NCBI GenBank assembly: GCA_021442155.1
Contig: CM038222.1
Span: 19,478,923 to 19,542,922 of the forward strand
Length of the DNA: 64,000 nt
DNA from: Cymbidium sinense
Lineage: Eukaryota > Streptophyta > Magnoliopsida > Asparagales > Orchidaceae
Direction: 5' to 3'
Shown here: positions 1 through 11,959 of the stretch, piece after piece
How the letters are laid out: every line of letters begins with the position of its first letter
Position numbering within the stretch: the first letter of the stretch is position 1
Translations under genes and position numbers: made by a program
Notes under the pieces: generated by a model
The model's database searches: none
Told to the model about the DNA's origin: nothing
What the model saw: the letters and a program-made list of their open reading frames with translations, nothing else

Positions 1-1
1 T

Positions 2-58
2 GGTGGCCAGTATGATGATCGAGGTGGTGGTAGAGGTGGTGGATATGGAGGCTATTGA
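2..58 (+). pseudogene. 3' end of an RGG/glycine-rich protein reading frame (partial)
   Basis: Nineteen codons including the TGA stop at 56-58 read as a Gly/Arg/Tyr-rich tail (GGQYDDRGGG, then RGGGYGGY). This is the composition of RGG-box RNA-binding proteins. The 5' part lies outside the window, so the family cannot be named. It is not the same sequence as the GRP7-like fragments further on. It lies on the opposite strand to, and about 40 bp from, the gag remnant that follows, so it may be a captured fragment or the end of a neighbouring gene. Short low-complexity GGT codons could also arise by chance. Confidence 0.35.
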
Positions 59-94
59 GCTCTAGGTCTCTCAAACTAAACACTAAGTGGCTAC

Positions 95-977
95 TTCCCC
101 TTGTCAACTGATGCCACAGCCACTGGCTTCTTTTCAAAAGCTTTCTTCAATTTAGGCTTGGATGACTGGTCTTGAAAAAGTAACTATTTTTCTTCTCCTT
201 GTAGACTAGCCACCTTTTTGATTAACTTCTCAAAAGTTTTGATTGTAAATCCTTTGAGCATAAAAGGAACTGAGCCATGAATATTCTTAAGAAGAATCTC
301 TAAGCCATGTTGTTCGGATAACTGCGGTTCATATTTCATACTCAAGTTTTGCCACTTGAGAATATAATCAATGAGGGTCTCACTAGGGTTTTATTGTGCT
401 ACAATGAGATAGCCCATAGTCACCCTTTATTGAGCTCCATCAAATCTCTTAATGAAAGTTGTCCCAACTCAGCAAATATCTTTACTGAACAATTGGGCAG
501 TTCGGCGTACCAATCGAATGCAATCTATAAAAGACTATTGACAAATAAGCGAAAGAGAAGTGCATTGCTACCACGGGCATTGCAATAGTTGGCTCTAAAG
601 TATGCTATATGTTGTCAAGGGTTCCCACTGCCATCAAAAATTTTGAAAGAAGGTATCACAAAACTTTTGGGATACTGAACTGTAACAAATTCCTCTAGGT
701 TGGGTCTACACTTTGGAATGATTGACGTACCTTGAGCTTGTGCCAATGCTTCTCTCACTTATTGTTCCGCCATTTCTTTGAGGCATCTCTCCTACATGAA
801 GGTATTATCTATGACATTTCTATGGCTACCACTGTCCTGATCTACAAGAGAGGTACTCTTGGGGGGTTCTAAGACATGTAGAAGCTTGGGTTGCTCAGCC
901 TCCATAAGACTAGGATGTAATGGAGCTTCATTCTCAAGTGTTAGTACTGCCACTAACAAATCCTCCTTCTTCTCCAT
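95..977 (-). pseudogene. Ty3/gypsy retrotransposon gag, conserved core (Retrotrans_gag), broken
   Basis: Read on the minus strand, a single frame can be followed from about 977 to 95 across several stop codons. It contains the landmarks of the plant gypsy gag core: a segment reading KSFVIPSFKIFDGSG, a stretch around FDWYAELP matching the usual Trp-Tyr motif, ETLIDYILKWQNLSMKYEPQ, then a Lys-rich tail. Gag is the structural protein that packages element RNA in virus-like particles. The frame carries stops (for example before ERCLKEMAEQ and after it, and at the end of KVASLQGEEK), so it is inactive. Protease and polymerase would lie beyond the left window edge. Confidence 0.8.
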
Positions 978-2593
978 CCTATGGATTTAATCATCCTTCT
1001 GCCTAAGCTACCGGAGGAGGTATTTGGTTGAATGGACGACATCATCTTCTTCAACCACAACACCTTCCTGGCTTTGATGGTCTCAGTGGTGGGAGCTTTG
1101 AGTATCTACCATGTGGACTTTGGCTGAATCCTCTAGAAGATCATCCTTATCGGGGTCAAAAGAAACCTTCCCCTCCTCTGAGCTTGAATGATCTTTACCT
1201 AGAAGTCATCTCTTATTAGCAAAGTAGTCCTCTAAGATGTCATCTATTAAACAATCTTCTACTTTGTCTGGCTGAACCAGAATAAAGACTCGTTGATGGA
1301 CAGCTATGCAACTATGCTCGTCTGAATCTATGCAATGGATGCTGCCTACTGATGGGAAACCCTCACTAAGAGGATCGACTACCATGGGAACTATACCAAT
1401 GTCCCTCCTCGCTACTATCATTGCTGGACTCACTGGCCTATGGTTGTGGTGGTGGCATGACCACGGTGACTTTGGGTCTCCACTCCTTCACCACAACTGA
1501 AGTGGGAGGTTGAATGGGAGAGCTCGACCTCACCTCATTAGGTGAAGTAGATGGAGTGGGATCTTTAGGCTGTAGCTAGATCACCAATGGGGACTTCATC
1601 TCCTCGAATGTAGATCTCTGAACCTTGGTAGGAATAGTTGAAGGAGGGACCTGGACAAGTAATCTGGACAGGGAGCGGTGTGATGGAGGTAACACTATCC
1701 TTCAATGGATGGTGGTGTCGATGAGTACTATACCGTTTATGTGACGCCTGTCCGGATCGTGGAAGTCAAGCGAGGCCATCAACCACCAAGATCCATCTCT
1801 TCCTAAACCGCTGGCAACTTTGGCCTTGGTGGCCCTCTCTCAATGATCTGGGAACTGATGCTCCTGGGGATCACAAACCTAAGATTGAATAATGCACCAG
1901 ACTCTGAGTGTCTGTAGGCTCTACCAACTTGGTGAAGAATTATTCTGAGGCTAGCATAGAGTTTCTTCCTCTGCCTAGTTGGTACCTCATAGTAAGCTGG
2001 TGGTGGAGAAGATGTTGCAATCCTTCTTGCATCCTCCTCTCCATCTAAAGTGGGGTGGAATCTACTACCACCCAAGAAAGGGGAGACCACTTGAGTAGAA
2101 CCTCCTCAAGAATATACATGATGTAGTGTCTACCTCCCTAGCCCTCTCTTGGTGCCGCTTGATCTTCCTGCTTTTATTACGATGTTGGGTGTGGGAGAGC
2201 AGTATGCTGCGGGAGCTGGAACCTACCTCAAAGGTAGGGGAGAATATCTCAGATGCTAAGATAGTCTTCCCCTTTGAGGGGACCAAGGAGGAGGTAATAG
2301 CTCACACCGGAGCTGCAGTAGGAATAATAGAACTAGACTGAACTGGCACTGGCATTGTGGTAGGGGGAACTCCACAGCCTTCTTCCTCAAAGAGGGAAAC
2401 TCGGGGTCGGACTCAACATCAAAGTGGAGGAGTGGCACCCCACCTCCTCCTGACCTTCAAATGTAATTCTAACCCCCTCAAAGCCACAGCCAAAGTAAAT
2501 TAGCTCGGTGGCCTCAATCGTGGTGAGATTGGCCTGATTGTAGGCTAAGTCTACACCAGAAAGGAAAGTGAAAACAAACTTGCTAGGAGCCAT
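978..2593 (-). pseudogene. Ty3/gypsy gag N-terminal region, heavily broken
   Basis: Minus-strand open segments follow one another towards the gag core with frequent stops and frame changes. The most upstream one starts with ATG at 2593 (MAPSKFVFTFLSGVDLAYNQ). Its position upstream of the gag core and its Pro/Ser-rich composition fit the long N-terminal part of Tat-lineage gag proteins, but no motif proves this. Conservation here is too low for me to name a domain. Small plus-strand open frames in the same interval look like chance readings. Confidence 0.5.
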
Positions 2594-2731
2594 GGAAACT
2601 GTACTGATCGAAGATTGAGCTTAATTGATTGCTTTGATATCTGTACATGTGAAAATATAATAGAGTTATACTTTGACCTTAAAATTTGCCTTTAACCATA
2701 AATTTCTGATTTGAATTCAAATTTTAAATCA

Positions 2732-4195
2732 CACTCAACAAATTTAAGTATGCTAAGTGGGGTTCATTGATTTGGAGAGATTTAGAATTTTGAAGAGAGG
2801 CTTTGCTATAAGAATTGGTTTGTTGATTTTGGAACCTTCAACCAATAAATTAGGATATGTTGAATGAGGCTCCTCCATTTGGAGAGATTAGAGATGATTT
2901 TTTTTTGCTAATCCTTTATTTTGAGATTTTAATTGAGCATTAGCAAATTTTATGCTAAGAGAGATCCAAGTACATGTTTGAAAACATTTTTGAACATATC
3001 TTTGTTGTTTATGATGATTGTTTACCATGTATTTGATTTGTTTTGATTTGATAATGGATCTTTTAGCAAATTCTATGCTAAGTGAATGTGTTTGATGTAT
3101 TTTGATTTGATTTTGAAAAATGAGACCAAAACTTAGTTAGACTCATGTTTAATATATTTTAAGGTGAGATTCTTACCTAATAAATGTGGTACGTTAAGTA
3201 AGATCAAAAATATTTGATGTTTTATTTTGATTTCAAAAGTGAAACCCTTACATAACAACTTGTTATGTTAAGTAGGCGCAGTGTGTTGTTGCTGATTTGA
3301 AGATAGGGCTCTTACTTAACAAATGTGGTATGTTTAGTAAGGTCCAAAAATGTGTTTGATTTTAATTCAAAAGTGGGATTCTTACCTAACAAATGTGGTA
3401 TGTTAAGTAAGTATGACTTGGTATTTGTTTCATTTTGAAAGAGGTGAACTCTCATTTAACAAATGTGGTATGTCAAATGGAGTTCAATTTGATTTTCATG
3501 ATGTTGTTTGATTTTATAAAATAGATTCTCATTTGACAAATTTGGGTATGTCAAATGGAAATCAATTGTGTTTAATTTGTTTGTGATTTGAAAAAGAGAA
3601 CTCTACTTAGCAAATGTGGGTATGTTAAGCAGACTCTAATTTGTTTTGATTTTTAAAAAGAGGGGAATTCTCATTTGACAAGTTTGGGTGTGTGAATTGG
3701 AATTCAAATGTGCATTGATTGTTTCATAATTTTGAAAGAAGGCACTCTACCTTAGCAATTGTGGGTATGCTAAGAAGGATCTAATTTATTTTGGTTTCTA
3801 ACAAAGGGGAACTCCACTTAAAAATTTTAGGTATACAAAATGGAGTTCAATTATTTTTGTGTGGTTGCTTTTGAAAATATAACTCTCATTTGGCAAATTT
3901 GGGTATGCCAAATGAGATTCAAAATATATATCTTGACTTTGTGTGTGATATTGCTTTTGAAAAGAGGGGAACTCTAATTTAACAAATTTGAATATTTTAA
4001 GTGAGGTTAAATTATAAGTTGATTTTGATTTTTTTTATTTTGATTTTAAAAATGGAGCTCCATTTAAAATGGAGTGATTTAATTTTAAGAAATGTGCTAT
4101 TTGGAAATTCTTTTGAAAGGTTTTGTTGATTGTAAATTTGATTTTATTTTTTGAAGAGGACCTCATTTAACAAATTTAGGTATGATAAATGAGGT
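2732..4195. repeat. Array of about 18 imperfect hairpin units in the leader of the minus-strand gypsy element
   Basis: Inverted repeats start near 2732, 2834, 2934, 3058, 3165, 3241, 3306, 3374, 3445, 3523, 3597, 3663, 3741, 3808, 3880, 3967, 4052 and 4158. Spacing is mostly 65-80 bp, widening to 85-125 bp at both ends. The typical form is a left arm such as CTCATTTGACA, a loop near AATTTGGGTA, and a right arm TGTCAAATGGAG. Arms differ between units but stay complementary: TTTGACA/TGTCAAA at 3523, TTTGGCA/TGCCAAA at 3880, CTTAGCA/TGCTAAG at 3741, CCTAACA/TGTTAAG at 3374. The array lies just upstream of the gag start at 2593, so it would be in the element's RNA leader. Spacers are T-rich and variable. 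Confidence 0.8.
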
Positions 4196-6300
4196 TTGAT
4201 TGTCTTTATTTTAAAGAGATTTGAAAACTTCAGGTGAGTGAATTTAAAAAATGATTATGGAGAGAGAATCTCCCAGGAATTCTGTGATGTTTATTTTTGA
4301 GGGACAATATGGTGATCTTAAGGGTTATTTATTGAAGTGATCGGGTACTACATTAAGGTATGATACACTATCTTGAAAGATATAAATCATCACCCTATAA
4401 TGGACCTAATCGCCTAATAAGAACTTCTAAGGCATGATGGGTCTTCGAATGTACCAGAGATCTTTCCTCTACTTTACATGGAAAAGTAAAGTAGGGTTTA
4501 TATTAAAGTAGGTTCATTAAGTTCCTTATGGAGGCAAGACTCCATAGTTAATTACATTATAAGAAATGAAAATTTCTTAGGAATACTCTTGATTAAAGTA
4601 AAAATTAAGGTCTCCAAATATTTTGATATCAAAGGATTATTTGTGTTGGAAAATTTAATGGGATTATTCAAGGAGATGACTTATTATTGAAAGACAAAGA
4701 GAATGAGTAAGAAAATGCTCATGATCCACCCCCTATGGTTGGGCTTTATATGTTTGAAGTTGAAGAAATTGAATTTATTGAAGTTGACATTTATTGGAAA
4801 GCTAGGACTTATAATCCAATAATATAAGATTGTGGAAATGCCTAAGAGGTGAGGATTTATGCAAGTAGCCTAAATAAAATAGCTACCTCGGATCCTAAAT
4901 CTAAGGAGATTCGGAATAAGCTAAAGCTTGACCTAAGTCTAAGCGAAGATGGGTTTTTGGTTTACCTCCACAAGAGAGGATAAATCACCTAACTGGTGGG
5001 ATTACAACCTTAGAGAGCTGCCTAACTACCCTATGCTTTAAATTCATGTAGGCAAGTCTTATGATACAGATAGCTAGGGTATTTAAAAAAGAGACTAGAG
5101 CCCTTAAACCTACCCCTAAGAGACTAGAGTATGAGTGGTATGAGTAATGACTTAATTTACAAATGCAAAAACTTTTTAAATTTTATTTCAATTTTGTCAC
5201 TTTATTTTGATAAAGGCTTTAAGATTTTAATGCCTATATGCATAATGAAAATAGGTTATGGGCTAAATCAGCTAGAAGAAGGTGTTCTCAAGCATAAGGG
5301 ATGCCCTCATAGGTCTAGCATTCCCCTATCATGCAAGGATGGAGATCCTTCATGTTCAAGAGAGAGAAATAATATGCATGCATGTCAGAGACTTTCAACC
5401 ATTCAACTAAGGGCTAAATCTTTTAATTATCTTATTTAAAACCAAAGCTCTATGGTGAGGTTATGAGTTGTTTTAAATTTTAATTGTCAGATTTATTAAT
5501 TGGGGTAGAGAAAATTAATATCTTAAGATCATATCACATCCAAACAATACTTTAAGCATCAAACATATAAGAAAAACCAAGAAAGCATGTTGTTTCTAAT
5601 GCACTCTAAACACAATATCAAATAATTTTATAGACTACCATAATAAAAAAGGCTAAAGGCGGCGACACTTTCATCGATATTCCTAAAAGAGAAAATGGGT
5701 TGTCGACTACCTTTATACAACTCCAAGATATAAAAAGAATAATTATTTACAAATAATAAAAGCTTTGGGGGGTCTTCAAGTCTTCATTATTCATGTCTCC
5801 TTCATTTCTTTATATATTTTCTTCTTTTGATGTGGTAGACTTCAAGGCATCACATGGCACCCTAGGACTAAGCCTTCTAGCCAATGCTCATCCTAAACCC
5901 CCATATTACTAATCCTAATTCCTAATGCAAAATTACATTAAAAATATGAAAAGTAAATCTAACTACACCTGCAAAATAAGTGTTAGCTAAACACACATAC
6001 AACCCAAATAGTTATATTTATAATTTGGACTTAGCACCATGCACATGGGTAAGCCCACCTATCCTAACTTGGATTATGCTTAGGGACTTAAGAAACCAAC
6101 CTACAAAGAGAGCATTTATATTTATTTTTAAGCAGCCTCTTAAGCAAAATCCCTTGCAAAAAACAAAGGTAGGCTATCAACAATCTAACATCCAGCCTAC
6201 GATCCACATTCCTAACATCCAGTCTAAAATATTATATCACAGAATGAAACACAACATCGACCTAATGTAATTCTAGGGTCGTTGACCTAGTATTCTAGTG
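4196..6300. other. No gene: probable remainder of the leader/LTR side of the minus-strand element
   Basis: No protein family is recognisable on either strand. The two small open frames around 5131-5439 and 5980-6270 have no family features. A minus-strand segment near 5650-5710 contains GTGTCGCCGCC. This resembles the GTCGCC-rich stretch I remember from Tat/Ogre-type leaders, but I give that little weight. LTR ends, primer-binding site and target-site duplications were not found. Confidence 0.35.
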
Positions 6301-6666
6301 TGAAAAAAGGGCTTGTGTGATAAGAATTTACCACGCTTCTTTAGTTTAAGTTTCAATTTGGTGTTTGAATTTGTTTAAAATTTTCCTTTGGGTGGTTTCA
6401 ATTTAAATGATTTAATGTTTTATTTTCCATTTTATTTCACTTTTATTTGGTTAAAGTGATATTTAGGTTTTCAAGAATGAAGAGTAGAATGAATTCCATT
6501 TTTGGATGGAACTCACCATATTCCACATCCTAACTCCTAATAAGTCTAACTAAGATCTTTAAGTATCTTAATTAGCCATTTGAATTTATGTGATTGATTT
6601 GATTTGATTAATGTTCGTTTGATTTAATTTAGATTTTAAAATTTGAGTTTTTAATCAGTGTATTTT

Positions 6667-6841
6667 GATTGATTAATTTTGGATTAGATATTTTGATTTA
6701 ATTAAATTTTGATAATTCAATATCCTTAATATCTAATGAAGTTTAAGTTTATTTAATTTCATATATTCTGATTGATTAATTTTGGATTAGATGTTTTGAT
6801 TTAATTAAATTTTGATAATTCAATATGCTTAATATCTAATG
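6667..6841. repeat. Two-copy tandem duplication, period about 103 bp
   Basis: A 72-bp segment beginning GATTGATTAATTTTGG occurs at about 6667-6739 and again at about 6770-6841 with only a few differences (ATATTTTG/ATGTTTTG, CCTTAATATC/GCTTAATATC). It lies in the AT-rich LTR-like stretch. Confidence 0.85.
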
Positions 6842-7293
6842 CTTTTTTTGTTTTAATTTCATATGATTATTGTCATTTTGATGTTTGTTTAAATTCATTG
6901 ATTTTTATTATTTTATTTGAGTTTGATTTAGATTGGTGAATGTATTTTAATTTACTTGTGATTTATTTAAAGTTTAATGTGTTCTTTTATTTGAATTCCA
7001 ATTAAGGGTTTAACTTATTAAATTTAGTTATCTAGTTTATATAAATGATTATCTCTTTAGCTTAATGATTATTCTCCTATCTTAGTTCAATAAGTTTTTT
7101 TATTTGGATTTTATTTTTGTTTAACTTATTTTGATATTGATTAGAATTTGGAGTAATTGGATATGATTTAATAACTTTAGAGTTTATATTTAATTTTATG
7201 TTTTATTTGATTTGATTATATTTTAGAATATGAATTATACAAGTTTGCTCTTTTTTTCTTGTCTTCAATTGTCTATGTCCTAAGGGATGTGAG

Positions 7294-7294
<1 letters not shown>

Positions 7295-7379
<85 letters not shown>
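7295..7379. repeat. (TA)n microsatellite, about 85 bp
   Basis: Uninterrupted alternating T and A. Confidence 0.97.
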
Positions 7380-7382
<3 letters not shown>

Positions 7383-9232
7383 GTTTTATGTGAATTAGTT
7401 ATGAATTCTCCAAAATTTTATATGAATAACTAATCAAATAAAGCTAGCCAATTGTAATATAAGTTAATTATAATTAAGGATATGTCACATAACTAAATTT
7501 TTTTTTTGATTTTAGAATCAACATATGACAATTAGAGATTAAATTGATTTTATAATTGACTTTCATAAATGTTCAAACAAATTTTATATTCAATTATAAT
7601 ATTTATAATACTATTAGTTTAGTTAATTTTTTTCTCTTTTTATACTAACTTTTACTTAGATTTTATGATAATTTAATTTGCACCCTTTTTTATTTTGTTT
7701 GATCACATATTATTTCTTTTTTTTGTTTTGATTGGAATTCTAAAGATTGATTAATTCCTTTTATTAGATCTGATTGAATTTAATTATAAGTAAAATAAGG
7801 TGGATTAATCGTGATCATTCGATCAAAAATCAAATGACCCACGAATTAATCATGGCTTGATAGGTGGAATCAAACCACTACATTTGACCTAATCAAAACT
7901 ATTCTTTTCAAACACATAAAATAAATAGTTTTGCTCTTGTCTGTAAACTCTTTCCAAAAGGATTAAAAATTAAAGTGCATGGGTTTTAAAGGTTGGATCC
8001 TAATTTTGCTAGCATTTAACACATCAAACATAAGATCCCTAAGGTTTTCTAAGCGTTGAAGAATTATACCTCACTAGAGCTAATTTCTGGTGGATTCCTA
8101 CTAAGAGGTGGCTTCGTTTAGAAGAAATGAAGCCCTATTGAGATGCTTGTTGGGTTGGATCAATAATTTAACTAGCATTCCTTTTCTTTGCTCATATGGT
8201 TCGCTTTAAATGCTTCCTCACTGATTGAAGACAATGTTGAAATTGGTCAATTTGAATAGCTTTCTTAAGACATGAGGGAGATTTGATAGATTTTTCTAGG
8301 CTTGCCACATCACCAAGTATCCCATAAGCTCACTCACTCACGCTTGCTGTGAGCTTCATTCTCATGGACGAAAAGTTAGAAGCAAGTCGGAGGATCCTTA
8401 CACTTTGTGTAGAGAATAGTAGTTCAAATGTAGGCCAATAAAGGGAAACTGGATGGAGAATAGGAGGTAGTGGAATGTGTGCTCAACAAGGAAAAGAGGT
8501 TCAGCATATAAGGAGATTAAAGTTATAGCAAAATTTTTGTAAGGAAATGTGGAGAAGATCAAGTGTTGGCTATTTAGTAGAGGAAGCGAGTGAGAGGAGA
8601 GAGGCTCAATGTTGTACCATGATACTGTTGAACCAAAAATGAGAATGATGAGAAGAATGTCAGCAGCCAGAAAGAGTTTAAAGAGGACTAGATTTTGCAT
8701 TGAGTTGGAGCGACAAATATTGTCACAGGTTATAATGACTCTCGACTTGTGGGCTTGGGGATGAAGCTTGCTTATGGATAAGAGTTTTGGGAATGAGTCT
8801 CAGGCTTGGTATGCCCGCACAAGGAAAAGAGAGGGAGTTGTGTGGCTAGCCTTCAATTTGATCGAACGGGAGGAAGAACCCAACTAGTGAGAGGATGCGA
8901 TGCTACTTGCATGCAGCTGATATGGAGAGTGAAGACAGACGAATAAAGGGACTCGAATCCCATGTGGCTACCCTTCGATCAGACGAAATAAGGTGCAAGG
9001 ATGGCTTTGAATACTCTATCATGAGGGAAGATGAGAGAGAGGCCGAGTTTCTCTTAAAAAATGGTGAGGATGAGAGGCTTTATATGCAAGGTGGAAAAAG
9101 CTTTCTCTTTTGTTCCCATCCAGCTCATGGGGATGAAAATGGCGGAGGAGATGGTATTTTGCAACAGAAACATGGAAAGCAGTCTCGAACCATGACTATT
9201 ATTTTTTTAGTCAGGGATGGGAGGCTCTATAT

Positions 9233-9233
9233 G

Positions 9234-9271
<38 letters not shown>
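9233..9271. repeat. (GA)n microsatellite, about 39 bp with one interruption
   Basis: GAGAGA tract with a single AAAG break. Confidence 0.95.
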
Positions 9272-9514
9272 CATAAAGATGGCTCGCGTGCTCCAAGATC
9301 GTAAGATAAGATATTTTATTTTATTTTACTTTTTTAAAGCTGGAGAGTAGATTTTCATTTGAATAGAAAATAAAAAATTTATTAGAGATTCACATGAAAT
9401 AAAAAAAAGACTTCATGCTTTTGTTAGCTTTAATAAAAGAGTGATGTCCAAATTTATTATTATTTTATTTTATTTTTTAACGAGATAAATGTGGCGTGAG
9501 AATGATAGCATACA

Positions 9515-9516
<2 letters not shown>

Positions 9517-9556
<40 letters not shown>
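9517..9556. repeat. (AT)n microsatellite, about 40 bp
   Basis: Uninterrupted alternating A and T at the border between the GC-richer stretch and the following leader-like sequence. Confidence 0.95.
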
Positions 9557-11245
9557 TCTTGGTTTCACGTGACTGAGGATGGCATTTTTTTGTTATAATT
9601 TTTTTAGACTTATTCTTTTTTTATTTATAAATCTTAACAATCTTTAATAATTTTGATATTATAGTTTTAATTTAAATGAAGTTTATAAATTATATATACT
9701 ATAATTAATGATTATTCAAATTGTATATTTATTATTTATTTAGTAGTTAATTATTTTGATTTAATTTTAGTTAAATTTATATTTGATGTTCAAATTTAAT
9801 TATATTTCTATTTTAATTATGCAATGACAATGTTGATTATTTTTTTTCTTTTGGTATATGATTGATTTTTTAATTTTTATAGTTTGATTAGCTTGCTAAT
9901 TATATTTTATTTTAGTTGGGCTTAATTGATTCAAATGATTAATTTGGTTCAATTATGGTGTGTTTGGGTTACACTCATGTTTGATTAAGTGTTTAAGATG
10001 ATTTAGAGTTATTGATCTCACTTGATTTGATGTAGATTTAGATTTTAGCCCATTTTGATAAAAATTAGGCTTAATGGGACACATTGGACTTATTTGAGTT
10101 AAATGATTAAATTTATTAAATTAAACCTAATGGTTGGTTAAATTTTATCTAATTATAAATTTTAAATGATTTTGGATGTTTGATTTGAATTAATTTTCAA
10201 TTTAATTTGAATTTTGATTTAATAGGACCCATTTGGGTCTACTTCGGTTAGGTGGCCAAATCAACCGATTTGGTTCTTCATTAAATTTAGATTTATTTAG
10301 TTTTATTCTCAAACATGTTCATTTGATGATTTTGTCTCTTCGGAGTGACTCAATTTGATCAAATATTAATTTATTGACTTTTGACTTAGTGGAGCCCACG
10401 TGTGTCAACTCTTGGTCAAATGACCTATTTGTTATTTTGTGTCCCATCATGATTTATTTTTTAGTCTGTTTGTGTTTATGCATTATTTTCATGTTTTTGA
10501 TTCAATTTAATTTTGTTTAATTTTGATTTAATTTGATTTTATTTGGACTTAGGTGATTTGGAGCTTATTTGAATATTTTGGGTCAAATGGGTTAGGTTAG
10601 GTTTTACCTTGGCTTGATTGATTTGATTGTAGATTTTGGTATGGCTTGAAGTGATGATTTAAGGATTAATTAATTTATGAGAAAATCAATTGAGTTAGGT
10701 TTGATTTGGATGAGATTTGGAAAAGTCCATGAAATTGGCATGGTTTGATTTGGATTTGATTTGATTTGATTTGGATTTAGGTTTGGATTATGATTTGAAG
10801 TTGAGTTTGAGTTTGAATTTGATAAATTGATTGAAGGGTTGAATTGATCTTTGAGAAAATCAATTGAATTTGGATTGATTTGGATTTGATAAGCTAAGTC
10901 CATAAGATAAATGGGTTTAGGAAGGATTTTGATTTTAGATTCGATCATGGGCTTCAATCATTTGATTTGGATTTGAATTTGGATTTTGATATTTGAATTG
11001 AATTTGAGATTTGGTTTGAGAAGGTGAACATAGGTCAAATTTAGACTATAGAGTAGGTGAGTCTCCTTAATCCCTAAGGCATAGCCTAATCCTATGGTTA
11101 ACCCTTCTTAGTCTTTAGGCTTAGGTTAAGTGTTCATCTAATTGCTAGAAGTGTCTTATGACTAAGGAAATTTTAGCATCTAGAAGACTCCCAGGTCAAA
11201 GAAGAAGAGGTTGAGAACTCACTCCAAAAGTGAGGTCAATAATAG
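9557..11245 (+). mobile_element. Gypsy leader-like fragment, diverged relative of 22100-24075 and 48130-50060
   Basis: T/G-rich sequence with repeated GATTTGATTTGG. From about 10680 to 11230 it follows the same order of phrases as 23300-24070: GAGAAAATCAATTGA, GGCTAAGTCC-like, GGTTTGAGAAGGTGAACAT, CCTAAGGCATA, CCTATGGTTAACCC, TCTAGAAGACTCC. No pol follows here. The homology stops near 11245 and telomere-like DNA begins at once, so this copy is truncated. The Asn/Pro-rich minus-strand frame at 10670-10957 is a by-product of the base composition. Confidence 0.65.
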
Positions 11246-11307
11246 TTTTTAGGGTTTAGGGTTTAGGTTTGAGGTTTAGGGTTTAGGTTTAAGATTAGGG
11301 TTTAGGG

Positions 11308-11784
11308 TTTTTAATTTTTTTTAACAGAGAACAAATTCAGATTCAACATTTCTTCTTTTTAATTTCTTCAACCAAGTAACACACCAATTTTTCTAAGACA
11401 CAAGAGACAACATAGATAAAAAATGAGCACACATAGAGTACATCAAAACTCTTAGATAACTAAAACTGTCTCTACTGTAAAGACATAGTTCCATAAGTAG
11501 CAGATCGGATCGCCATTCTTCAGTTTCACCAACTCCCGTCAGAACCACCCCGTCCTCTCAAGTAGTAGGATCCACCTTCATATCCTCGATCTCTCCCTCC
11601 ATCACCACCATGACTGTAACCTCCGTCGCTCCTCCCACTTCCATAACCACCACTGCTCTAACCACCATATCCATATCCACTAGTACCTCTAGATCCCCCA
11701 CCACCACTACGATAACCATCGCCAGATCTAGACTGAGCATGGTTGAAGATGATGTTTCGACTGTCAGGGTTTTGCCCATTCTTA
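11308..11784 (-). pseudogene. Glycine-rich RNA-binding protein (GRP7/8-like) 3' fragment, copy 1, with 3' UTR and A-run
   Basis: On the minus strand the frame starts at about 11783 with NGQNPDSRNIIFNHAQSRS, the last strand of an RRM in class IV glycine-rich RNA-binding proteins. It continues as a Gly/Tyr/Arg/Ser-rich tail (for example SSGGYGSGRSDGGY) and ends in GGSDGSW followed by TGA, where the family usually ends in W-R-N. Only one further in-frame stop (TAG) is seen, after GYGYGG. About 200 bp of 3' UTR-like sequence follows down to 11323, ending TCTCTGTTAA and a run of A. CCCTAAA-type repeats abut both ends. The intact family binds RNA and acts in cold and circadian regulation. The first RRM half is missing here, so this is a pseudogene. 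Confidence 0.85.
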
Positions 11785-11959
11785 GAGTTTAGGTTTAGGT
11801 TTAGGTTTGTTAGTTTTAGGGTTTAGGTTTATGTTTTAATATATTTAGTTACTTTAGGTTTTGGTTTAGGGTTTTAGGTTTAGGGTTTAGGTTCGGGTTT
11901 AGGGTTTAGTGTATTAGGGTTTATGCTTTTGTGGTTTAGGTTTAGGGTTAAGGTTTATT

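Larger units (their letters stand above)
6301..9556. other. No gene: AT-rich LTR-like sequence, then a GC-richer stretch
   Basis: 6301-7800 is strongly AT-rich with runs of TTGATTTAATT. 7800-9300 is GC-richer, with mixed short open frames. The order (AT-rich, then GC-richer, then GATTTGATTTGG-rich leader) matches 20526-24075 and 43770-50060, so I read it as an older relative of the same LTR/leader. A plus-strand frame of about 150 codons at 8895-9350 ends in Glu-Arg repeats made by a GA microsatellite. I do not regard it as a gene. Confidence 0.4.

Noticed and set aside
2732..4195. CRISPR-like array
   Set aside because: Units are imperfect, palindromic with variable arms and variable T-rich spacers, and the sequence is from a plant nuclear genome.
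8895..9350. Open frame of about 150 codons, plus strand
   Set aside because: No recognisable family; the C-terminal part is Glu-Arg repeats from a GA microsatellite followed by AT-rich sequence, and it lies in LTR-like DNA.
10670..10957. Asn/Pro-rich minus-strand open frame
   Set aside because: Direct product of GATTTGATTTGG-type repeats.
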